Below, one piece after another: positions 48,412-57,813 of a stretch of DNA of 64,000 nt. This DNA is from Entomomonas moraniae (GTDB lineage: Bacteria > Pseudomonadota > Gammaproteobacteria > Pseudomonadales > Pseudomonadaceae). The translations under genes were made by a program, and so were the position numbers. The DNA lies in NCBI RefSeq assembly GCF_003991975.1, contig NZ_CP029822.1, forward strand, positions 2,629,648 to 2,693,647. The letters run 5' to 3'. The notes under the pieces are model-generated. The model did not search any database. It had not been told where the DNA came from and saw only the letters and a list, made by a program, of their open reading frames with translations. Numbering within the stretch: position 1 is the first letter of the stretch; every line of letters begins with the position of its first letter.

Positions 48412-49608
48412 ATGATAAAAAACATAATCACTAAACAAAAATTACTTACAATTGCAGGATTAGGTTGGTTATTTGATGCCATGGATGTTGGCCTTTTATC
48501 TTTTGTTTTAGCAGCCTTAGCAAGTGACTGGCAGCTGACTTCAAAAACTATTGCATGGATTGGTAGTATAAATTCTATTGGTATGGCTGTAGGGGCATTT
48601 CTATTTGGATTATTAGCAGATCGTTTTGGTCGACGAGCTATTTTTATTTTTACATTACTTTTATTTAGTATTGCCAGTGGACTAACTGCATTAACAACAG
48701 GGCTAACACTTTTTTTGATCTTACGTTTTTTCATTGGTTTAGGGCTAGGAGGAGAACTTCCCGTTGCGTCTACACTAGTTGCAGAGAGTGTTGAGTCCCA
48801 TGAAAGAGGAAAAATTATTGTATTGCTTGAAAGCTTCTGGGCATTTGGTTGGATTATTGCAGCATTAATCGGCTATTTTATTATCACCGATTATGGTTGG
48901 CGTATTGCTATGCTACTCAGTGCATTACCTGCCTTTTATGCTGTGTACTTACGGATTAATTTACCCGATTCACCTCATTATAATGCGCAAAAAATAAAGC
49001 CAAAAATCATCAATAATTTAAAAATGTTGTGGAGTAAAGATTACAAGAAAGCCACATTAATGCTCGGGATTGTTTGGTTTTGTGTTGTGTTTTCTTACTA
49101 TGGTATGTTTTTGTGGTTACCCTCTGTTGTCATATTAAAAGGATTTGATTTGGTTAAAAGTTTCGAATACGTATTAATAATGACATTAGCACAACTACCA
49201 GGGTATTTCACAGCCGCTTGGCTTATTGATAGAGTCGGACGTAAATTTGTGCTTATTACCTATTTATTAGGGACTGCTATTTCAGCTTACTTTTTTGGTA
49301 TTGCAGAAACGGTGATACAGCTTGTTATATCAGGTATGTTTTTATCTTTCTTTAATTTAGGTGCATGGGGTGCTTTATATGCCTATACTCCAGAGCAATA
49401 CCCTACAACAATACGTGCAACAGGTGCTGGAACAGCAGCAGGAATAGGGCGTATTGGTGGTATATTAGGCCCTTTGATGATTGGTTACATGGTGAGCTAT
49501 CAGTTTAGCACCAGTACCATTTTTACTATTTTCTGTTTGGTTGTCATGATTGCAGTAATAGCAATTATTTTTCTCGGTAAAGAAACCAAACAAGCCCATT
49601 TACTATGA
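48412..49608 (+). CDS. MFS transporter, NiaP/sugar-acid type
   Basis: The 398-residue transporter has 12 predicted helices. The MFS loop motif DRFGRRAIF lies near residue 65 and its second-half equivalent DRVGRKFVLI near 272. FIGLGLGGELPVASTLVAE near residue 107 is typical of the metabolite:H+ symporter subgroup that includes the niacin carrier NiaP. GLGWLFDAMDVGLLSFVL in helix 1 supports that group. The exact substrate remains open. It is divergent from the 725-aa gene and converges on radA with a 1-bp gap. Confidence 0.85.
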   Translation: MIKNIITKQKLLTIAGLGWLFDAMDVGLLSFVLAALASDWQLTSKTIAWIGSINSIGMAVGAFLFGLLADRFGRRAIFIFTLLLFSIASGLTALTTGLTLFLILRFFIGLGLGGELPVASTLVAESVESHERGKIIVLLESFWAFGWIIAALIGYFIITDYGWRIAMLLSALPAFYAVYLRINLPDSPHYNAQKIKPKIINNLKMLWSKDYKKATLMLGIVWFCVVFSYYGMFLWLPSVVILKGFDLVKSFEYVLIMTLAQLPGYFTAAWLIDRVGRKFVLITYLLGTAISAYFFGIAETVIQLVISGMFLSFFNLGAWGALYAYTPEQYPTTIRATGAGTAAGIGRIGGILGPLMIGYMVSYQFSTSTIFTIFCLVVMIAVIAIIFLGKETKQAHLL

Positions 49609-49609
49609 G

Positions 49610-50971
49610 TTATTCAAACAATGCCTCTAAAGCTTGGTCGAGCCTTGTAACAGCAACCACAGTTAAACCTTCAGGAGCTGTTTTAGGTGCGTTGGCTTTG
49701 GGGATAATAGCTCGTTTAAAACCATGTTTTGCCGCTTCCTTTAAACGTTCTTGACCACTAGGAACAGGTCGGATTTCACCTGATAATCCCACCTCACCAA
49801 AAACTAATAGGTCGTGTGATAAAGGTCGATTACGTAAACTAGAAATAACCGTCGCTAATAGCGCTAAATCAGCCGCCGTTTCAAGCACTTTAACGCCACC
49901 CACCACATTAATAAAAACATCTTGATCGTAAGTAGGAACACCACCGTGACGATGTAACACAGCTAATAGCATAGCTAATCTATTTTGATCTAAGCCAAGT
50001 GTAACACGGCGTGGATTTCCTAAGTGGCTCGTATCAACCAGTGCTTGAACTTCAACCAACATGGGGCGTGATCCCTCCCATGTAGCCATAACAACACTAC
50101 CGGGTACGGCTTCTTGAGTACGGCTTAAAAAAATGGCTGATGGATTAGAGATTTCTTTTAATCCTTTATCTGTCATTGCAAATACACCGAGTTCATTGAC
50201 TGCACCAAAACGGTTTTTAACAGCCCTTAAAAGGCGTAAGCGACCATCGGATTCACCTTCGAAATAAAGCACTGTATCGACCATGTGTTCTAGAACACGA
50301 GGGCCAGCTAAAGCCCCTTCTTTGGTGACGTGACCAACTAAGAAAATAGCGGTGTCGTTTTGTTTAGCATAGCGTGTTAGTAAGGCAGCACTTTCCCTTA
50401 CTTGAGCAACCCCACCGGGTGCAGATTGTAATTGTTCGGTAAAAATAGTTTGAATCGAGTCAATCACCATTACTTTAGGTTTTTCCTGTTTGGCGGTGTG
50501 AATAATTGACTCAATACACGTTTCAGTCATTACTTTTAGCTTATCTTCGGGTAAGCTAAGACGGCGAGCACGCATCGCTACTTGCTGCTGTGACTCCTCA
50601 CCTGTCACATAAAGGGCGGAATGATAATTGGCAATATTACATAAGGTTTGTAATAAGATAGTTGATTTACCAATACCGGGATCACCACCGATAAGTACAA
50701 TAGAACCATCCACTAAACCACCGCCTAATACACGATCTAATTCAGATGAATGGGTTGTAAAGCGAGGTGTTTCTTCAGTGCTGACTTCAGCTAACGTTTT
50801 TATTTGTGCACTTTGCCCTGTCCAGCTTTTACTGCTACTAGACATAGGGGAATTATCAATGACTGTTTCAACCATTGTATTCCAAGCACCACACTCAGGG
50901 CATTGACCTGACCATTTAGGAAAAGTAGCTCCACATTCAGTACACCCATATAAACGTTTAGCTTTAGCCAT
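49610..50971 (-). CDS. radA: DNA repair protein RadA
   Basis: The 453-residue RecA-like helicase has a C4 zinc finger (CTECGATFPKWSGQCPEC) at residues 10-27. Walker A is GGDPGIGKST near residue 95, and the RadA-specific KNRFG motif lies near residue 250. A Lon-like C-terminal domain follows (FGEVGLSGEIRPV). It promotes branch migration in recombinational repair. Length is normal and all motifs are present. It is divergent from mscL. Confidence 0.97.
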   Translation of the reverse strand: MAKAKRLYGCTECGATFPKWSGQCPECGAWNTMVETVIDNSPMSSSSKSWTGQSAQIKTLAEVSTEETPRFTTHSSELDRVLGGGLVDGSIVLIGGDPGIGKSTILLQTLCNIANYHSALYVTGEESQQQVAMRARRLSLPEDKLKVMTETCIESIIHTAKQEKPKVMVIDSIQTIFTEQLQSAPGGVAQVRESAALLTRYAKQNDTAIFLVGHVTKEGALAGPRVLEHMVDTVLYFEGESDGRLRLLRAVKNRFGAVNELGVFAMTDKGLKEISNPSAIFLSRTQEAVPGSVVMATWEGSRPMLVEVQALVDTSHLGNPRRVTLGLDQNRLAMLLAVLHRHGGVPTYDQDVFINVVGGVKVLETAADLALLATVISSLRNRPLSHDLLVFGEVGLSGEIRPVPSGQERLKEAAKHGFKRAIIPKANAPKTAPEGLTVVAVTRLDQALEALFE

Positions 50972-51074
50972 ATGCCCCTTCTGTATAAAATAGAGAATTT
51001 TACTAAAATGCTATTGTAAAGGATTCTAAGCTATAGCATCATTAAAAATTGAATTTTAATTAGAGAGTTTTATT

Positions 51075-51494
51075 ATGAGTTTAGCGCAAGAGTTTAAAAA
51101 ATTTGCAATGCGTGGCAATGTGATGGATATGGCGGTGGGTATCATCATTGGTGCAGCATTTGGTAAAATAGTATCTTCTTTTGTTGGCGATATTATTATG
51201 CCTCCTTTAGGTATATTAATTGGTGGTGTAGACTTTTCAGATTTATCCATTACGTTAAAAGCAGCCACTGAAGGTGCTCCAGCTGTTGTATTGGCTTATG
51301 GTAAATTTATTCAAACCATTGTTGATTTCTTAATTATTGCTTTTGCCATTTTTATGGGAATTAAAGGCATGAATAAACTCATGCATAAAGAAGAAGAGAA
51401 GAAAGTTGAAGAACCTGCAAAACCAACACAAGAAGAGTTATTAACACAAATAAGAGATTTACTAAAAGAGCAAAAAAATAACGATAATACTTAG
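51075..51494 (+). CDS. mscL: Large-conductance mechanosensitive channel
   Basis: The 139-residue protein begins with the amphipathic helix [22 protein letters not shown], then TM1 ([14 protein letters not shown]) and a periplasmic loop. TM2 ([18 protein letters not shown]) and a charged C-terminal helical bundle complete it. The homopentamer opens under membrane tension to release solutes in osmotic downshock. GAGAG precedes the start. A terminator follows at 51521. Confidence 0.96.
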   Translation: MSLAQEFKKFAMRGNVMDMAVGIIIGAAFGKIVSSFVGDIIMPPLGILIGGVDFSDLSITLKAATEGAPAVVLAYGKFIQTIVDFLIIAFAIFMGIKGMNKLMHKEEEKKVEEPAKPTQEELLTQIRDLLKEQKNNDNT

Positions 51495-51520
51495 TATTAT
51501 TGCTTTGGTAGACTAAAAAT

Positions 51521-51553
51521 AAAGTCCATGGTACGGATAAAAAGTGGACTTTT
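51521..51553 (+). terminator. Hairpin terminator after mscL
   Basis: The stem AAAGTCCA / TGGACTTT has a 16-nt loop and a short T-run, 27 bp after the mscL stop. The remaining ~180 bp up to 51736 are the promoter region of the ABC operon; I see no gene there. Confidence 0.6.
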
Positions 51554-51735
51554 ATACAATTAAATCAATTAATAAGTATAATTATTATATAGAGTAGTGA
51601 TTATGACTAGACAATGGTCATTAATTGCGGTTTACTCTAACGATCACTTTCTGAATATGCGATAATAAAAAAATTATAAATGAATAAAGTAATTTAACTA
51701 AACTTTCATTAGTTAAAAATAAAGAGTTAGATAAT

Positions 51736-52821
51736 ATGACCGTGGTTTCTCACCCTTATGTACACTTCCGTAATATTCAAAAAACCTACGATGGTGAGCA
51801 ATTAGTTGTAAAAAACCTTAATCTTGAAGTAGAAAAGGGAGAGTTTTTAACATTACTTGGCCCTTCTGGTTCAGGAAAAACTACCTGTCTAATGTTGTTA
51901 GCAGGCTTTGAAATGCCAACAAAAGGTGAGATTTTTTTAGAAAATAAGCCTTTACACACCTTACCACCGCATAAAAGAGACATCGGTATGGTATTTCAAA
52001 ATTATGCGTTATTTCCTCATATGACAGTGGCTGAAAATTTAGCTTACCCCTTAAAAGTCAGAAAGATTAATAAAGCATTAATAGCTGAAAAGGTAAAACA
52101 GTCGTTAGCGCTTGTTAAATTAGATAATTTAGCTTCTCGTTATCCGGCACAACTTTCTGGTGGCCAACAGCAACGAATTGCTTTAGCGAGAGCACTTATT
52201 TTTCAACCCCAACTGGTTTTAATGGATGAACCTTTAGGTGCATTAGATAAGCAATTACGCGAGCAAATGCAACTTGAAATAAGACACCTTCATAAAGAGC
52301 TAGGGGTTACTATTATTTTTGTGACCCATGATCAGTCGGAAGCACTGACCATGTCAGATCGTATTGCTGTATTTAATGAAGGAATTATTCAACAAGTGGA
52401 TACACCTCAGAATCTTTATGAGCACCCTTGTAACTCTTTCGTTGCCCATTTTATTGGTGAAAATAATGAATTGACTGGCGTGGTGGTTGATATTGAAAAT
52501 AACCATTGCCGTGTGCGTCTGAAAAATGATGCTGAAGTGCTTGCTCGAATGGGTATTCCAATGAATATCGGCGATATAACTTCGTTATCTATTCGTCCAG
52601 AGCGAGTAATTTTAGCGCAAGCAAAAAATAATTGTTTAACTGGCACGATAGAAGAACTTATCTATTTGGGTGACCATGTTCGTGTTCGTTTGAATGTTAT
52701 CGACAATAATACATTTATGGCTAAAATTCCTATTTCTGCGATGCAAAAACATTGGACAGCGGGTGTCACTATCCCTGTCAGTTGGTACAGTGATGATGCG
52801 TGTGCACTTAATCCCCTTTAA
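51736..52821 (+). CDS. Polyamine-type ABC transporter ATPase (PotA-like)
   Basis: The 361-residue ATPase has Walker A GPSGSGKTT near residue 45, signature LSGGQQQRIALARAL near 135, and Walker B LVLMDEPLGALD. A TOBE-type C-terminal domain lies from about residue 240 (LSIRPERVIL). This is the CUT1/PotA architecture. It is the first gene of a five-gene operon with two binding proteins and two permeases, spaced by 2-16 bp. The transporter class takes up spermidine, putrescine or similar amines; the true ligand is not shown. Confidence 0.92.
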   Translation: MTVVSHPYVHFRNIQKTYDGEQLVVKNLNLEVEKGEFLTLLGPSGSGKTTCLMLLAGFEMPTKGEIFLENKPLHTLPPHKRDIGMVFQNYALFPHMTVAENLAYPLKVRKINKALIAEKVKQSLALVKLDNLASRYPAQLSGGQQQRIALARALIFQPQLVLMDEPLGALDKQLREQMQLEIRHLHKELGVTIIFVTHDQSEALTMSDRIAVFNEGIIQQVDTPQNLYEHPCNSFVAHFIGENNELTGVVVDIENNHCRVRLKNDAEVLARMGIPMNIGDITSLSIRPERVILAQAKNNCLTGTIEELIYLGDHVRVRLNVIDNNTFMAKIPISAMQKHWTAGVTIPVSWYSDDACALNPL

Positions 52822-52836
52822 AATAACGGAACTTTT

Positions 52837-53883
52837 ATGAGGTCTTTTGTGGTAAAGAATACACTGCTTATTATTTTACTTATAAGTACTGCTATGCAAA
52901 TACAGGCAGAACCATTAACAGTTATTTCGTATGGTGGCTTACATGTTAAAGCCCAAGGCGAAGCTTTTTATAAGCCTTTTGAAGAGCAAACAAAAATAAA
53001 ATTACTCACGGGTGAATACAATGGTGAAATGGCCAAAATACGATCCATGGTTGATACAAAAAATGTTTCTTGGGACGTGGTACAAGTCGAAACAGGTGAT
53101 CTTTACCGTGGCTGTAGCGAAGGCTTATTTGAACAAATTGATTGGTCAACTCTAAAAATTGATGAAGAAAGTGATTATGTTGATGGTTCTCTTTCAGACT
53201 GTGGTGCAGGGTTTTTCATTTGGTCGATAGTTTTGGCTTATGATACCCATCAATTTAAAACACCCCCTAAGGATTGGAAAGATTTTTGGGATATCAAAAA
53301 ATTCCCAGGCAAAAGAGCCTTAAGAAAAAGCCCTATTCTTGCTTTAGAAGCCGCTTTGCTGGCAGATGGTGTGAAGCCTGCTGATATTTATACTGTACTT
53401 GCAACGCCTGAGGGTGTAGACAGAGCATTCAAAAAGCTTGATGAAATAAAACCTTATATTCAGTGGTGGGAATCTGGTTCACAACCAATGCAATGGCTAA
53501 TTTCAGGTAATGTAGTGATGACTTCGGCCTATAATGGCCGCGTGTATGATGCACAAGAAGAAGGTAAGCCAGTAGGCATTGTTTGGAATGATAGTTTCTA
53601 TGACATGGATAGCTTTGCGATTGTAAAAGGAACAAAGAACAAAGAAGCAGCTGAACGTTTTATAACCCTGACGATGCAACCTGAAAATCAAAAGATATAT
53701 TCAGAAGTGGCAGGTTATGGCTTTTCAAATAAAAAAACAGCGGCATTATTAGATAAAAAGACGCTTGAACACTTATCGACAGCACCAGAACACATGGAAA
53801 ATGCCCATAAATTAGATCCTGATTTTTGGATAGACCATGGTGAAACATTGCAACAGCGGTTTAATATATGGATATCTGAGTAA
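52837..53883 (+). CDS. Periplasmic substrate-binding protein, PotD-like (first of two)
   Basis: The 348-residue protein has a signal peptide ending in IQA (residues 1-24), then a PotD/ModA-type two-lobe binding protein. Shared markers are the starting LTVISYGG, VVQVETGDLYRGCSEGLFE, and WWESGSQPMQW in the hinge and ligand region. It should be soluble, as no lipobox is present. It is a close paralogue of the next gene, with long DNA stretches nearly the same (for example around 53405-53460 and 54450-54505), so the pair arose by tandem duplication. Confidence 0.9.
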   Translation: MRSFVVKNTLLIILLISTAMQIQAEPLTVISYGGLHVKAQGEAFYKPFEEQTKIKLLTGEYNGEMAKIRSMVDTKNVSWDVVQVETGDLYRGCSEGLFEQIDWSTLKIDEESDYVDGSLSDCGAGFFIWSIVLAYDTHQFKTPPKDWKDFWDIKKFPGKRALRKSPILALEAALLADGVKPADIYTVLATPEGVDRAFKKLDEIKPYIQWWESGSQPMQWLISGNVVMTSAYNGRVYDAQEEGKPVGIVWNDSFYDMDSFAIVKGTKNKEAAERFITLTMQPENQKIYSEVAGYGFSNKKTAALLDKKTLEHLSTAPEHMENAHKLDPDFWIDHGETLQQRFNIWISE

Positions 53884-53898
53884 ATTAAGGCGAGTGGC

Positions 53899-54930
53899 GT
53901 GAAAAGGAAAATAGGACTGTTGTTAGGCTGTTATTTATTAATGGCCTGCCAGAAACAAAACGATGCATTAACTGTCGTTTCATTAGGAGGAATTCATGCC
54001 AAAACCCAAAAAGAGACTTTTTATAAGCCCTTTATGAAACAAACACAAACATCGATTGTGGCCGATAGTTATAATGGTGGCATGGCAAAGATTCGTTCTA
54101 TGATAGAAACTCAGCAAATAGACTGGGACGTTGTTCAGGTAGAAACTGCTAATTTAATTAGAGGTTGTAGTGAAGGCCTATTTGAGCCGCTTGATACCAA
54201 TTTAATTAGTAATAAGAATGACTTTATCAAAGGTAACTTTTCTGAATGTGGCATAGGTTTTTTTAGTTGGTCGATTATTTTTGCCTACAACAAAGATAAG
54301 TTACCTCGTGAGCCTAAGACATGGAAAGATTTTTGGAATATTAAAGATTTTCCGGGTAATCGTGGTTTACAAAAAATACCGATGATAGCATTAGAGGCGG
54401 CACTATTAGCAGATGATGTAAAACCAGAAGATGTCTATACCCTATTAAAAACGCCTGAGGGTGTAGATAGAGCATTTAAAAAGCTTGATGAGATAAAACC
54501 CTATATTCGTTGGTGGGAAAAAGGCTCTCAACCTTTGCCCATGTTATTAACGGGTGATGTGGTGATGACCACAACTTTTAATGGACGAGGTGTTATTGCT
54601 CAACAAGAAGGAAAACCCGTGGGACTGGTGTGGAATGATAGTTTTTACGATGTCGATAATTTTGCCATTATCAAAGGTAGCCGCCATAAAAAATTGGCAG
54701 AAGACTTTATAGCCTTTGCCGTTTCATCGGCACCTCAAAAAGCATTTTCAGAATACTCGCATTATGGTTTTGTTAATGAACAGGTTATACCACTGATCAA
54801 CCCTATATTGCTTAAAGAATTACCTAATAATCCTGATGTGATGCGACATGCCCATAAAATTAATGCTAATTTTTGGGTTGAGCAGGGCGAACCATTAGAA
54901 AGACGTTTTAATATTTGGGCCTCCCAGTAG
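53899..54930 (+). CDS. Substrate-binding lipoprotein, PotD-like (second of two)
   Basis: The 343-residue protein starts at a GTG (MKRKIGLLLGCYLLMACQKQ) with a lipobox, LMAC, so the mature protein is likely lipid-anchored at Cys17. The rest parallels the first binding protein (VVQVETANLIRGCSEGLFE, WWEKGSQPLPM). Having one soluble and one anchored receptor for the same permease may widen substrate range or raise capture. It ends within a few bases of the first permease start. Confidence 0.9.
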   Translation: MKRKIGLLLGCYLLMACQKQNDALTVVSLGGIHAKTQKETFYKPFMKQTQTSIVADSYNGGMAKIRSMIETQQIDWDVVQVETANLIRGCSEGLFEPLDTNLISNKNDFIKGNFSECGIGFFSWSIIFAYNKDKLPREPKTWKDFWNIKDFPGNRGLQKIPMIALEAALLADDVKPEDVYTLLKTPEGVDRAFKKLDEIKPYIRWWEKGSQPLPMLLTGDVVMTTTFNGRGVIAQQEGKPVGLVWNDSFYDVDNFAIIKGSRHKKLAEDFIAFAVSSAPQKAFSEYSHYGFVNEQVIPLINPILLKELPNNPDVMRHAHKINANFWVEQGEPLERRFNIWASQ

Positions 54931-54941
54931 TGAGTTTAATA

Positions 54942-56186
54942 ATGGAACAAATAATCAAACAACAAATACTTAAAAAAGGGCTGAAAAAATCAGGCCGTAA
55001 AAAAAGATGGCTATCTCGTGTATTAGTCATGCCTGTTGTTATCTTTTTGATTGTTTTTTTTGTTGTACCGTTGGCAGATATCTTATGCAAAAGTATCATC
55101 AATCCGGAAATTCATCGGAACTTACCACAAACATTGCAAGCATTGGCAACATGGGATGGTAAAACAACCCCCGATAACACTGTCTTTATGGCTCTTGCCA
55201 ACGATTTACGAGAGGCCAGAAAAAAAGGGGTAGCAGGGGCAATTGGTAGAAGATTAGGTTATGAAGACGATAAATATCGTATTATGATCAGTACAACACT
55301 ACGCAAGCTACCAAGAAAGCCTGTTGATGATATTAAAAGTAAAATCGTTGCTGCATCGCCCCTTTGGCAAGATCCGACCACATGGCAAGTGATTAAACAA
55401 GTATCAGGCAGTTTAACAACACATTATTTATTGCAATCATTTGATTATAAAACTGATTACAACACAGGTAAGCTAGTGCCTATAACCATTAAAATGCACA
55501 ATGAACAAGTAGCTAATTACCATATAAAAATACTGCTTCGTACACTTTGGATGTCTTTTATTATTACTTCCTTTTGTGTGTTAATTGGTTATCCACTTGC
55601 CTATTGGCTTTCTTGCCAGCCGACGAAACGTGCTAACTTATTACTTATTTTAGTACTATTGCCTTTTTGGACTTCTTTACTGGTTCGCACGACAGGATGG
55701 TATATCTTATTACAATCGAATGGATTAATTAATTACCTCTTACAGCTATTTGGCATCATTAGTCAGCCCATTTCTTTTATTCCTGGGCGCTTTGGTGTAT
55801 ACATTGCGATGATTCATATCTTATTACCCTTTATTGTTTTACCCCTTTATGCGGTGATGAAAGGTATTTCCACTACACACTTACGTGCTGCTATCTCATT
55901 AGGTGCACACCCATTGTATGCATTTTCTACAGTGTATGTGCCACAAACGTATGCAGGACTCAGAGCTGGGGTTTTATTAGTCTTTATTATGGCCATTGGT
56001 TATTATGTGACGCCTGCATTATTAGGTGGGCCTGCTGATCAAATGATCAGTTATTTTATAAATTATTATACCAATGAAATAAATAACTGGGGGTTGGCTG
56101 CTGCACTGAGTTTACAGCTTATTGTACTGGTTGTGATATTAAGTTGGATTTACAGTAAAATTTCTTATAGGAAACGAAAAGTTTAA
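54942..56186 (+). CDS. ABC transporter permease, PotB-like with extended periplasmic loop
   Basis: The ATG at 54942 is chosen; GTG at 54930, overlapping the previous stop, is an alternative. The 414-residue protein has one N-terminal helix (VLVMPVVIFLIVFFVVPL). An unusually long ~130-residue periplasmic segment follows, then five helices of the standard permease domain, with the EAA-like loop AAISLGAHPLYAFSTVYVPQ near residue 320. The long insert occurs in a subgroup of polyamine-type permeases. It pairs with the next gene to form the channel. Confidence 0.9.
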   Translation: MEQIIKQQILKKGLKKSGRKKRWLSRVLVMPVVIFLIVFFVVPLADILCKSIINPEIHRNLPQTLQALATWDGKTTPDNTVFMALANDLREARKKGVAGAIGRRLGYEDDKYRIMISTTLRKLPRKPVDDIKSKIVAASPLWQDPTTWQVIKQVSGSLTTHYLLQSFDYKTDYNTGKLVPITIKMHNEQVANYHIKILLRTLWMSFIITSFCVLIGYPLAYWLSCQPTKRANLLLILVLLPFWTSLLVRTTGWYILLQSNGLINYLLQLFGIISQPISFIPGRFGVYIAMIHILLPFIVLPLYAVMKGISTTHLRAAISLGAHPLYAFSTVYVPQTYAGLRAGVLLVFIMAIGYYVTPALLGGPADQMISYFINYYTNEINNWGLAAALSLQLIVLVVILSWIYSKISYRKRKV

Positions 56187-56187
56187 T

Positions 56188-57015
56188 ATGTTTAAACATT
56201 ATTATCGTTCCACTAGCTGGAAAATTGGACGATTTATATTTAATAGTTTTGCTGGTTTAGTATTAGTTTTTTTAATTACGCCTGTGCTTATTATTATTCC
56301 GCTTTCGTTTAATAGCAGTTCGTTTTTAACTTATCCTATGGATGATGTTTCGCTTACCTGGTATAAGGCTTTCTTTACATCAGATACATGGATGAGCGCC
56401 CTTAAAAATAGTTTTATTATTGCTCCCATTGCAACACTATTTGCAACGGTATTAGGAACCTTAGCGGCAATGGGGATTGCTAAAACTAAATTCAGAGGCA
56501 AAATGCTCTTTATGAGCATTATCATGTCTCCGATGGTTACACCAATTGTGATTACAGCAGTTGGTATGTATTTTTTCTTTGCTCAATTACAATTAACCAA
56601 CAGTTATTTAGGGATTATTTTAGCCCATACCGTATTAGGTATTCCTTTTGTAGTCATTACCGTCACGGCTTCTTTACGTGGTTATGATGATAATTTTTCT
56701 CGAGCAGCCATTAGCTTAGGTGCATCCCCTCTTACTGTGTTTAGAACAGTAACCTTTCCTTTAATTGCCCCAGGTGTTATTTCAGGCGCTTTATTTGCTT
56801 TTGCAACCTCATTTGATGAGGTTGTGGTGACACTCTTTTTAGCCAGCTCTAGTCAGCGAACACTTCCTATGCAGATGTTCAGTGGCATTCGTGAGAATAT
56901 CGAACCAACCATTGCAGCGGCCGCAACCATAATGCTGGTTTCATCTGCCGTATTGTTATTAACCATTGAGTATTTACGTAGGCGAAGTGAGCGATTAAGA
57001 AAACCTACCCACTAA
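56188..57015 (+). CDS. ABC transporter permease, PotC-like
   Basis: The 275-residue inner-membrane permease has six helices. The EAA loop AAISLGASPLTVFRTVTFPL near residues 173-192 contacts the ATPase. The end is basic (RRRSERLRKP). It follows the first permease by 1 bp. It is the last gene of the operon and converges on the broken phyH gene with 3 bp between stops, with no terminator in between. Confidence 0.92.
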   Translation: MFKHYYRSTSWKIGRFIFNSFAGLVLVFLITPVLIIIPLSFNSSSFLTYPMDDVSLTWYKAFFTSDTWMSALKNSFIIAPIATLFATVLGTLAAMGIAKTKFRGKMLFMSIIMSPMVTPIVITAVGMYFFFAQLQLTNSYLGIILAHTVLGIPFVVITVTASLRGYDDNFSRAAISLGASPLTVFRTVTFPLIAPGVISGALFAFATSFDEVVVTLFLASSSQRTLPMQMFSGIRENIEPTIAAAATIMLVSSAVLLLTIEYLRRRSERLRKPTH

Positions 57016-57018
57016 CGT

Positions 57019-57699
57019 CTATGCAGAGAATAAAAAGGGAATTTCCTCTGTAAGAGACTCAGGTACAAATAAAAAATGTAATACACAGCGACCATTAGCA
57101 TGCGTAGCTCTAGATGATGAATGTAAAATAAGTGGGCTCATGATGACTACACCACCAGCATTGACGGTGCACTCTTTCTCTCCTTTCTCATCACGAACGG
57201 CAATCCATTGCTTTTCAGGAATACGCTCTAACTGATGCGATGTTGGAACAACTTTTAAAGGCCCATGGGCTTGTTGGCAATCATCAATATGTAATCTTAC
57301 GGCGATAATTTGATTAGCCATAGTTGAAGGAGGCTGTACAAATAAAGTCCCTTGTTTTTTTGACCAACCTGTAAAACCCTCTTTTGTAAATTGCTCTTTG
57401 ACAGGAATGCTAAGGTCTTGGTGTAAAGGTACTAGCTAGTTTTTTTCTAATGACTTTTGAAAATAAGTACACTGTATTGCTTTGCTTGAATTGGGGAGTA
57501 TGGTGGACAATTCAGGATGTTTTTTTAATTGATTAGCCAGTGTTTTGCACCACGTTTCAGACAATAATTCTCTACTGCCCGCTCCAACAACATCAATACC
57601 GATTAATTGTTGTTTAATAGCATTGAGTTTATCAATCGTTAAGATATTTTCTAAAACTAAATAGCCCTCATCATTAAAAATTTGCTGACTAGTTTTCAT
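57019..57699 (-). pseudogene. Phytanoyl-CoA dioxygenase (PhyH) family gene, interrupted by one amber codon
   Basis: Translating 57699 to 57019 gives one continuous 226-codon frame except for a TAG at 57436-57438. The sequence around it reads KSLEKN-stop-LVPLHQDLSIPV. PhyH proteins have Trp at this place, so a single TGG to TAG change explains it. The Fe(II) ligands remain: H and D of LHQD and a distal H in LILHSSSRATH, with R in GRCVLHFLFV for 2-oxoglutarate. The family hydroxylates small molecules with 2-oxoglutarate. The lack of any other damage suggests a recent mutation or a sequencing error. It lies tail to tail with the amine ABC operon. Confidence 0.85.
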
Positions 57700-57813
57700 A
57701 GCTAAAATCTCCTTTATTTATATAAGCATATCCATTTAATTTAGGTATAATATAAATTATTTATAACAAAATATATCAAAATCCCCATAGTAGACCCTAG
57801 GAGTCTTTATCTA

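Noticed and set aside
48297-48734. 145-codon minus-strand frame over the MFS gene
   Set aside because: It is antisense to a clear transporter, lysine/proline-rich and without domain features.
51603-51665. 20-codon ATG frame upstream of the ABC operon
   Set aside because: No ribosome site and no leader-peptide pattern such as repeated codons or an attenuator.
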